Shown: one piece after another, positions 21,131 to 29,500 of the stretch
Numbering within the stretch: the stretch's first letter is position 1
Layout: every line of letters starts with the position of its first letter
IMG/VR virus record: IMGVR_UViG_3300020183_000244
Location: 1 to 35,474 of that record
Length of the DNA: 35,474 bases
Source: a virus
Direction: 5' to 3' (one strand)
Translations under genes and position numbers: made by a program
Notes under the pieces: model-generated
What the model saw: only the letters and a program-made list of their open reading frames with translations
The model's database searches: none
Told to the model about the DNA's origin: nothing

Positions 21131-22801
21131 ATGGAAGAGCAGGAATATATTGTATCGTTAAAGAATTTTGAAGATTTAGAAGAATTTTATGATGATATGG
21201 AAACCTCTGGGGGAACACTTTACATTCCTGATAGGATAGTAGATTGTAGTGTAAGAAGAGCAATTAGTAGAAATACTCATTATACTCTTACAGAATCAGA
21301 AGCTACCCAATTAAGAAAAGATCCTAGAGTGTTAACCGTTGAGAGATTACCAAAAGATCGTGGTATAGAAACAACACCATTCTGGACTCAAGGACCAGCT
21401 GCGTTCGAGAAGAGCAGTGCAATCGATCAAGCTGATAAGAATTGGGGACTACTAAGATTAATCGAGGGTGGTCCATATTCAAGTTGGGGAACAGACGGAG
21501 CGTTTACTCAAAGAAATGCAACCATACAAACTACTAGTTCAGGTAAAGACGTTGATATAGTAATTGTTGATGCTCATATAAATCGTCTTCACCCAGAATT
21601 TGCAGTCAATGCAGATGGAACTGGTGGTAGTAGAGTTATACAATTTGATTGGTTTTCTCTAAGTGAATATCTAGATATACCGACTACTGGAGCATATAAC
21701 TACTCAGTATCTGTACGTAGTAATCATGGAACTCACGTAGCTGGAACAGCTGCAGGTAATACTCAAGGATGGGCAAGAGATTCTAATATCTATTACATTG
21801 AATTTAATTATACTGCAGCTGGTGGAACATTTACACCAGGATCATGGGATTTATATTTATTTGACTATATTAGAGCATTTCATCTCACTAAACCCATCAA
21901 CCCATCTACAGGAAGAAGAAATCCAACAATTTGTAATAATAGTTGGGGATATAGTTATGGTAATATTTCGTTAGGAGATATTTTCCAAGTACAATATCGA
22001 GGAGTAATTTCTAGTTTAGCTAACTTATCTACAGTTACAAAAAAATCAGCACTTGAAGAAAGTGGTGTTCCTGTTCCTTTTGACACTTATTTGTTTAAAA
22101 CACCAGCACGAGTGACTGCACTAGATTTAGATGTTGCGGACGCAATAGAAGATGGTGTAATAATTGTTGGATCTGCTGGTAATTCATATTGGAATTGTGC
22201 CAGACCTGGAACAGCAGATTATAATAATACTGTAACTGCTGGACAACAGATCTTCCATTCTAGAGGATCTAGTCCTTCTGCAGCTGAAGGTGCAATTTGT
22301 GTTGGAAGTGTTGGTGCTAGAGCAATTGAATATAAATCAACATTTAGTAATTATGGAAATAGAATAGATGCTTGGGCACCTGGATCAAATATCATTTCTG
22401 GAGTATTTGATGCTAGTGCAGCATCAGAATTTGGTATTACTCTTGCATTTGATCCAAGAGATCCTAATTACAGAATTGGATCTATATCTGGAACTAGTAT
22501 GTCTGGTCCACAAATTAGTGGTTTACTTGCTTGCCTTGCTGAGCAGTTTCCAAATATGTCTCAGTCGCAAGCTCTTTCATACTTACAAACAAAATCTAGG
22601 ACTGGGCAGGTTATCTCTAGTGGTGGGAATGCTGGTGATTACACCTCTCTTGGAGATGCAACCACAGGGACAACAACTAAACATGCTTTATATAACTATG
22701 AGAGACCTTTAGTAGGACATGTTACACCAAAACCCAATTTTGGATTGCGAGCAACCAGCGGACAGACATTTCCTCGTTTTATTACTCAACGAACTAAATA
22801 A
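21131..22801 (+). CDS. Subtilisin-family (S8) serine protease, intact catalytic triad
   Basis: A 556-residue S8 peptidase. The triad is visible: Asp147 in IVIVDAHINRLHPEF, His199 in NHGTHVAGTAAG and Ser456 in GTSMSGP. The oxyanion Asn351 lies in SAGNS. NNSWGY (269-274) is the usual substrate-cleft block. Residues about 5-72 (EYIVSLK, then RKDPRVLTVERLP) resemble the I9 propeptide that folds and inhibits subtilisins. No signal peptide or membrane segment is seen, so secretion is not expected. The Asp motif is DAH rather than the common D-(S/T)-G. It follows the fibre-like gene by one base and precedes a beta-repeat structural gene, so it is probably virion-associated. Plausible jobs are maturation of the large neighbours or digestion of host surface protein. 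Family is certain; role is inference. Confidence 0.92.
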   Translation: MEEQEYIVSLKNFEDLEEFYDDMETSGGTLYIPDRIVDCSVRRAISRNTHYTLTESEATQLRKDPRVLTVERLPKDRGIETTPFWTQGPAAFEKSSAIDQADKNWGLLRLIEGGPYSSWGTDGAFTQRNATIQTTSSGKDVDIVIVDAHINRLHPEFAVNADGTGGSRVIQFDWFSLSEYLDIPTTGAYNYSVSVRSNHGTHVAGTAAGNTQGWARDSNIYYIEFNYTAAGGTFTPGSWDLYLFDYIRAFHLTKPINPSTGRRNPTICNNSWGYSYGNISLGDIFQVQYRGVISSLANLSTVTKKSALEESGVPVPFDTYLFKTPARVTALDLDVADAIEDGVIIVGSAGNSYWNCARPGTADYNNTVTAGQQIFHSRGSSPSAAEGAICVGSVGARAIEYKSTFSNYGNRIDAWAPGSNIISGVFDASAASEFGITLAFDPRDPNYRIGSISGTSMSGPQISGLLACLAEQFPNMSQSQALSYLQTKSRTGQVISSGGNAGDYTSLGDATTGTTTKHALYNYERPLVGHVTPKPNFGLRATSGQTFPRFITQRTK

Positions 22802-22804
22802 ATA
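22798..22804 (+). promoter_or_regulatory. Late promoter box (ATAAATA) overlapping the protease stop
   Basis: ATAAATA overlaps the protease's TAA (22799-22801). The predicted start near 22810 lies two bases before the weak ribosome site AGGT (22812-22815), and the next ATG is at 22826. The layout copies that at 19955-19987. Confidence 0.55.
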
Positions 22805-22825
22805 CTTTTATAGGTAATCATCAAT

Positions 22826-24937
22826 ATGGCAACAGTACCTGGATCTGGAGCAGTAATATTACCCGTTTTTAATAAACAGACTCTTGGAGTAGATTCTGTA
22901 ATTGTTAAAAACGGAGGGTCTGGGTATAGCTCAACACTTCCACCTATTTTGGTTGTAAAGCATTGTGGTCAACCAATTAGAGATGCTATTCTAAGACCAA
23001 TAATAGATGATGGTAAAATAGTTTCGGTAAGAGTAGTAGATCCTGGAGAAGGATACGATCCGCTAAGAGTTAACTTTACTCCAATATTGCCAAATCCAGA
23101 CTCTGAAGTTCCAGATGAAGCAGAGGCACAAGTTGTCCTAAAGTCAGATGGCACTGTCGATTACATCAAAGTTCTTAGGGGTGGTGATAAGCAATTTTAT
23201 GAGGTAGATACTGAAGTTGTTGGAGGCGAAGGATCTGGAGCAGTAGTTAAATCTGTACCAAAAACAGTAACTGGATTATCGATTTTAAATAAAGGTAGTG
23301 GTTATGAAGAACCTCCGTTTTTAAGTATCACTGGCGGTGGCGGACGAGGTGCTAGAGGTGTTGCGGATATTGATCCTGCTGGAATTGTTTCTCCAAACTT
23401 TACTATTAGTGATCCAGGGCAGTTCTATCTACAAGCACCATATATTTTACTAGTCGGTGGTGGAGGTTTAGGAGCAAGGGCAAGAGCAACTATAAGTCAA
23501 GGCAGTATTGATCAAATAATTTTAGAAAATCCTGGTAAAGGTTATACTTCATCACCAAAGGTTGTTTTTGCTAGGAATGTAAAATTAAAAAGAATTTCTA
23601 GAAATAGACAGGCATTTAATTCAGAGAAATTTAATTTTTCTGGTATATCTAGAAACGTTGGTAGAGCAGATACTCAAATTTTTGTTTCTTCTACTGACGG
23701 ATTTCCAGGGTCTGGAGTTTTGCTACTAGGAAAAGAATTACTTAGATATACAGGAAAAGACAGTAATAGATTTACTGGTTTAACAAGAGGAATCAATTTA
23801 AGATATGACCAAAGAGTTATATTAGATAACACTCAAGATGATCCTGTTAGTGGCATCAGTGGATATGTATTTAATATTGGTGATACAATTGTCAGAGTCG
23901 TTGAAAATGCGTCAAATAAAATTGCCATAGTTTATGATTGGGATCCAACAACCAAAGAACTTTTTATAGTATTCCAAGTTGATGAACTTGCATTTATTGA
24001 TGCTGGTTTACCAGGAGAAAAATCTAATGTAGTCTTTGATGCTGGAATTGCTGATTCAACAGGAACATTTGATCTTCCACATGTCGTAATTGATAAAGAA
24101 GATTCTATAATCTATAAATTAACTGTACCTGTATCATTTGAACTTGATAAAGCATTTGAGGACGATGATGAATTAGACGGTGATGGTAATGGTCTGCCCG
24201 ATTTGATAAATACAGGAACTGATTATGAAGATCAGATAAATTTAGATGGGGGTATAGCATCTACACTTTATGGTATTGAAGAAACTGAAGGTGGGCAAAA
24301 TACCACACTATTTGAAGTTGGTGATACCATAAAAGATTCTAGTGTTCCATTTAAAACTTCTACGGTTTCGGATGCAAGTAATCTTAACGAAGGTTTGGAT
24401 CATAAAGTACAACTAACTGTTAAACTTGATAATAGGAATCCAAGTAATAACAATGGCATTACGTTTATACCAGGAGAAACAGTCACTGGAAATAGTTCTC
24501 AAGTTCAAGCTACAGTAGTATCTTGGGATCCTACTAATTTAATACTTGTATTAAAAGACGTTGTAGCATTTGACACTGGTAATCCTACAATTGGATCTTT
24601 ACATAAGTTTTCAGATACTGGAACTGTTGTAGATGTTAGAATTTTATCTAGAGGAAACAATTTTGCAACTGCACCCAATGTAGTATTCCAAACAAATGGA
24701 GTTATTTCTGCAGTTGCAACATCCGTATTACTGGCAGACCAGGTTGATAACGTCGTCATTTCTAATGGTGGATATGGATATGAAACTCCTCCTACAGTAT
24801 CATTTACTGGCGGTGGAGGAACAGGAGTCGTTGCTCAAGCAATCTTGGGTGGAGAAAAACTTATTGGTCAGAATGGTGCTTCATGGAGAATTTTGAACAT
24901 TAGTTATGATACTCAGTTTAGAAACGATGTAAATTAA
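22826..24937 (+). CDS. Beta-repeat structural protein (703 aa), GSGY modules
   Basis: An all-beta-looking protein built from the modules seen in the giant protein. About eight GSGY units are present, in the N-terminal 250 residues and again near 610-680 (VKNGGSGYSSTLPPILVV, LENPGKGYTSSPKVVF, ISNGGYGYETPPTVSF). A GFP/RG module lies at about 285-323 (VSSTDGFPGSGVLLLGKELL, then LTRGIN). A Ca-binding-like loop is DGDGNGLPD (451-459). An S-x-x-x-A module lies at about 547-577 (FIPGETVTGNSSQVQATVVS). No catalytic motif, signal or membrane segment is visible. Its position between the S8 protease and gp8 suggests a baseplate-attached decoration or spacer. I do not recognise a named T4 counterpart. 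Confidence 0.8.
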   Translation: MATVPGSGAVILPVFNKQTLGVDSVIVKNGGSGYSSTLPPILVVKHCGQPIRDAILRPIIDDGKIVSVRVVDPGEGYDPLRVNFTPILPNPDSEVPDEAEAQVVLKSDGTVDYIKVLRGGDKQFYEVDTEVVGGEGSGAVVKSVPKTVTGLSILNKGSGYEEPPFLSITGGGGRGARGVADIDPAGIVSPNFTISDPGQFYLQAPYILLVGGGGLGARARATISQGSIDQIILENPGKGYTSSPKVVFARNVKLKRISRNRQAFNSEKFNFSGISRNVGRADTQIFVSSTDGFPGSGVLLLGKELLRYTGKDSNRFTGLTRGINLRYDQRVILDNTQDDPVSGISGYVFNIGDTIVRVVENASNKIAIVYDWDPTTKELFIVFQVDELAFIDAGLPGEKSNVVFDAGIADSTGTFDLPHVVIDKEDSIIYKLTVPVSFELDKAFEDDDELDGDGNGLPDLINTGTDYEDQINLDGGIASTLYGIEETEGGQNTTLFEVGDTIKDSSVPFKTSTVSDASNLNEGLDHKVQLTVKLDNRNPSNNNGITFIPGETVTGNSSQVQATVVSWDPTNLILVLKDVVAFDTGNPTIGSLHKFSDTGTVVDVRILSRGNNFATAPNVVFQTNGVISAVATSVLLADQVDNVVISNGGYGYETPPTVSFTGGGGTGVVAQAILGGEKLIGQNGASWRILNISYDTQFRNDVN

Positions 24938-24939
24938 CG

Positions 24940-24947
24940 GATAAATA
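24940..24947 (+). promoter_or_regulatory. Late promoter box (GATAAATA) before gp8
   Basis: GATAAATA begins three bases after the previous stop. The predicted start near 24953 leaves a leader of about 28 bases carrying AGGA (24970-24973) before the ATG at 24981. Confidence 0.6.
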
Positions 24948-24980
24948 TATTAGAAGAAACAGAACTTTTAGGAATTAACA

Positions 24981-26513
24981 ATGTCAGCACTTCTTACTGA
25001 TCAATTTAGAATATATGCCGCACAGAAATTTATTAAGTCTTTAGAAGGACCAAATCCTGAGGCAACAGATCTTGCTGCTGGCAGCACCAGAGATAGACTT
25101 TATGTGTTTATTGGTAGACCACAAGAATGGGAATCTGAAAATAATCCTCCAGAACCAATTGATAGTTTTTCTGAGTATAGTGATGTATATGATGACATGA
25201 TCTCTATGAAAAGAGTTCTTGCAAATGACACTGTTCAAGTTGTTCGTAGAATTGATTGGACACCTCCAGAAAAAACTACTGGTGGATTGGGATTTGTTTA
25301 TGACATGTACAGACATGATTATTCTCCCACAAAAACAGCAGCATCTGGTTCTACTAGATTATATGATGCAGACTTTTATGTTGTTAATTCCTCATATCAA
25401 GTATACAAGTGCATATACAATGGAACATCTCCATCAGATCCAAACGGAAAACCATCTACTGTTGAACCAACAGGAACTTCAACATCTATTGTTTCAACAG
25501 CAGATGGATATAGATGGAAATACATGTACACTATTCCAGTTGCACAAGTTTTAAAATTCTTTTCTTCTGAATATATTCCAGTATTACCAGACTCTGCAGT
25601 TAGAACAAATGCAGTTCCTGGAGAAATTGATACCGTTGTAATTACATCTTCTGGTTTTGGATATAATAATGGTACGTTTGAAACTGTTCCAATCAATGGT
25701 GATGGAAGTGGTGGAAGAGTCTCAATTGTTGTTGATGGCGGTAAAATTGTAAATGCCACGGTAACTTCTGGAGGCACTGGTTATACCTTTGGAAAGATTG
25801 TGGTTGATTCAATCAATGGAATCGGAACAGGCAGTGGTGGAGTTATTGATGTAATTATTCCTCCACAAAACGGACATGGTTATGACAGTCCCTATGAACT
25901 TGGTGGATTCAGAGTAATGGTTAATGCTAAATTATCATACTCTGAAGGTTCTGGCGACTTTCCAATTGATAATGATTATAGAAGAATTGGATTAATTTTG
26001 AATCCTAAGAAATTTAATACTACAGAATTAACATCTGATTTAACCTTAAGTTCAACTAAAGCAATTATTTTTGCACCAACATTCCAAGGAAGTTATGTGC
26101 CAGATGAAATTATTACACAAGTCAAAAGTGTTGGTGGTCAATCAATTACATCAAGGGGTAGAGTAATTTCTTGGAACACTACTACAAAAGTTTTGAAGTA
26201 CTATCAAAATAAAATTGATGGTATTTTCCCAGAAATTACAGGTTCTTTGAATCAATTCAGTGGAAGTAATATTATTACGGGATTATCTTCTGGTGCTACT
26301 GCAGAACCAGATGTTAATTTCCCAGCAGTTCCAGGAACGTCTACAAGGGTTATTAATAACACAGAGTATGATCTAGGCATGAAATTTACTGCTGGATATG
26401 CATTCTCTGAAGTCCAAAAGGACAGTGGACAAGTCATCTATATAGATAATAGAAGAGCGATTTCTCGTGCAAACGATCAAATCGAAGATATTAAAATTGT
26501 TATTGAGTTCTAA
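24981..26513 (+). CDS. 8: Baseplate wedge protein gp8, with two inserted modules
   Basis: A 510-residue protein; T4 gp8 has 334 and is a dimer in the outer wedge that binds gp10, gp7 and gp6. Shared landmarks are the start with FRIYAAQKFIKSL and VFIGRPQEW (T4: IFITFGRSEPW), VRRIDWT (T4: IPRRDWG), DGYRWKYMYTIP (T4: DGYVWEYLFEIP), and the end DSGQVIYIDNRRAISRAND (T4: HSGEMIYMENRPPIIMAMD). The extra length sits in two places. Residues about 213-300 hold two GSGY beta-repeats (TSSGFGYNNG, TSGGTGYTFG). Residues about 360-447 hold an SGATA-type module (SYVPDEIITQ, LSSGATAEPD). Both modules also occur in neighbouring proteins. Firm by colinear motifs. Confidence 0.92.
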   Translation: MSALLTDQFRIYAAQKFIKSLEGPNPEATDLAAGSTRDRLYVFIGRPQEWESENNPPEPIDSFSEYSDVYDDMISMKRVLANDTVQVVRRIDWTPPEKTTGGLGFVYDMYRHDYSPTKTAASGSTRLYDADFYVVNSSYQVYKCIYNGTSPSDPNGKPSTVEPTGTSTSIVSTADGYRWKYMYTIPVAQVLKFFSSEYIPVLPDSAVRTNAVPGEIDTVVITSSGFGYNNGTFETVPINGDGSGGRVSIVVDGGKIVNATVTSGGTGYTFGKIVVDSINGIGTGSGGVIDVIIPPQNGHGYDSPYELGGFRVMVNAKLSYSEGSGDFPIDNDYRRIGLILNPKKFNTTELTSDLTLSSTKAIIFAPTFQGSYVPDEIITQVKSVGGQSITSRGRVISWNTTTKVLKYYQNKIDGIFPEITGSLNQFSGSNIITGLSSGATAEPDVNFPAVPGTSTRVINNTEYDLGMKFTAGYAFSEVQKDSGQVIYIDNRRAISRANDQIEDIKIVIEF

Positions 26514-26536
26514 TAATTTAGGATAAGAGTAAAAAA

Positions 26537-29500
26537 ATGCCCCAGAATACTAACCTCAACGTTTCTCCTTACTACGACGATTTTGATAAATTTAAGAATT
26601 TCTATAAAGTTCTTTATCGTCCAGGATTTCCAATCCAAGCAAGAGAACTCACAACAATGCAGACGATCATGCAGAATCAGATCGAAAGCATGGGAACTCA
26701 TTTTTTCAAAGATGGGGCAATGGTCATTCCAGGACAAGTTGGATTTGACAATAATGTTGACGTAATTTTAATCCAGTCTAGCTTTCTTGGATCTGATGTA
26801 GAACTTTATAGAAATCAATTAACAGGTGCAACTATTACTGGTTCTACAACTGGAGTAAAAGCAAAGGTATTATATACAATCCCAGCATCAGAATCCGACA
26901 GAGGGTTTATTAGTGTATATCTAAAGTACACAGAATCTGGTGGTACTAATAAAGATATTCTTACATTTCTAAACAATGAGCAACTTTTATCTGATAAGGA
27001 TATTACCTATGGAACTACACTTTTAGAAATAGGTACACCTTTTGCCCAATTGATTCCAACCGATGCAGTAGGAGTAGCGTCGGTTGGATATGTCAATCAA
27101 GGTGTTTATTTTATTAGAGGTTATTTTGTAGATGTTCCTTCCCAATATATAATTCTTGAACAGTATTCACGAAATCCAACATATAGAGTTGGATTAGAAA
27201 TTTCAGAATCTATTATTACCCCAGAAGATGATCAAGGATTAAATGATAATGCCACTGGATCTTCAAACTATGCTGCTCCTGGTGCCCATAGATTTAAAAT
27301 TAAAGCAACTCTGATCAAAAAAGATATTAATGATGATGCAGATAAAAACTTTATAGAATTGATGAGAATCAAAGATGGAAAAGTTCAATCTAAAGTTGAA
27401 AGATCAGCGTATAATGAAATTGAAAAAGAACTAGCAAGAAGAACATATGATACTAATGGCGATTTCATGATCACTCCATTTGAAATTTCCGTTAGAGAAT
27501 GTTTAAACGATGGATTTAATAATGGTGTATATGCTGCTGGTGAGATTACACAAGATACTAAAGTAAAAGCAAACGAAAATTTATTTGCTATTCAGGTTTC
27601 ACCAGGTAAAGCATATTTAAAAGGATATCCAATTACTACAACAACACCAAGGTACTTAGATGTTCCAAAACCAAGAACAACTGAAAAACAGTCAAATATA
27701 ATCATTCCATTCGAACTAGGCAACTATGTTAGAGTTATGCCTAAATTTGGACTTCCAGAAGTAACAGGATCCAATGTTTCTTCTTCATATCAAATTGTTA
27801 CACTAACTGATAGTTTTAACGCTACTCCAGGTGCCACAAATGGAGACACTATAGGTTTTGCTCGTATAGCATCATATGAGTTCGAAAATCCAGGAGTCAA
27901 TACTATAGAAGGAACTAGTGGTGGTCAAGTAGATGATATCTATAAGGTTTTCCTTTTTGATGTTTCTATGATTACTAAGTTGCGTTTGACTGCCAGTGCT
28001 ACTATTACTGCGGGATCACTAATTGTAGGTAAACAGTCTGGCGCAAGGGGGTTCATAAGAATTGATGGAGGAGGAACATCGGTTACTTCACAAACTTTAT
28101 CTCTCTTAGATATCAAAGGAACATTTAGAGCAAATGAAATTATTACTGTAGATGGAAGAGATGTTGGAACAATCCAGCGCGTATTTACATACGAATTTTC
28201 GGATGTAAGGCAAATGGTTGGTAGAGGTTCTACCAATGTTGTATCATTTAATGCTAATTTAATATATGATGATGAAGTGGCAATTAGGGGAACAAAGTTT
28301 ACTTGGGATTCTACGAATCTTAGAATAAGTATTTTTAATGGTAATATTGTTGAAGATATAAGACCAGGAGATAAATTGTATTTTACTAATACAACTTTCT
28401 TCCAGGTTGATGCACTTCCATCAGATTTAAATCTAGCAACCGTATTTAATTATAGCGATCAAACTGTAGAAGGAACTCTCAATGATGACACTGGATCTGT
28501 TCCTGTTATTCCTAATGGTACGGATTTAGGTGCTCTCTTCAGAACCAGACCTGCAATTAGAGATCAACAATTTGGGGATTTATTTATTGAATTACCTAAA
28601 CCAACAATTAAAAATGTTTCAGATGAAAGTTTCACAATAAGAAAAGTATTTGATTCACAACTTACATCCAATAGTTTTACAATATCTCTTGTAGAATCTC
28701 AACAGTTTAGTGCAGTTGAATTTGAAAATTACACGTTATCTGTTGTCGCTATCGGTGCAGGTGCAACTAATGCCATTGGGGATATTATACCTCTACAAAC
28801 ATCTAATGCTGCTGCAAAAGCATATACTACCTTCAATACTACTGGTGTAGCAAGAACAACTATTACAGTATCTAATTTAACTGGTATAACTGCAGTCCGA
28901 TTAATTGCAACAATATCAAAAAATACTGTTGTACAAAAAGTCAAGAATGCTACTAAAATGGCAGTTTGGAAAGTAAACAAAACTACTAATCAAAGTGATC
29001 AAATACCTTTTGGATTATCATATAGTCCAATATATGGAACTAGAATTGAAGACGATGACATATCTTTGGGCGTATCAGATGTATATAAACTACATGCTGT
29101 ATATGAAGCAAACGATGATTCCGAAGCTGTTATACCATTCATTACTTTAGTTGAATCTGCGTTTTTTGCTACAGGAACTTTAGTGGTTGGTAGAACATCT
29201 GGAGCGAAAGCATTGGTAGTTGAGTTCAATACAACAAACAGTAGATTATCTATTGTGTATCAAAATGAGTCTAGATTTATTCAAAATGAAATTGTTTCTG
29301 GAGTCAATGCTTTAAATGCTTCTATTACAGCATTGGTAAGTGATGCTGATGATTCAATTAATCCAGGCAGTAAAAATGTTACTAAGTCTTTTATGCTGAA
29401 TCCGCATCAAAAGAATTTCATGTATGATTTGTCGATGATTACTAGAAATAAAAATACGGTCAAACCAATTCGTAAACTAAAAATAGTTGCTGATTATTTT

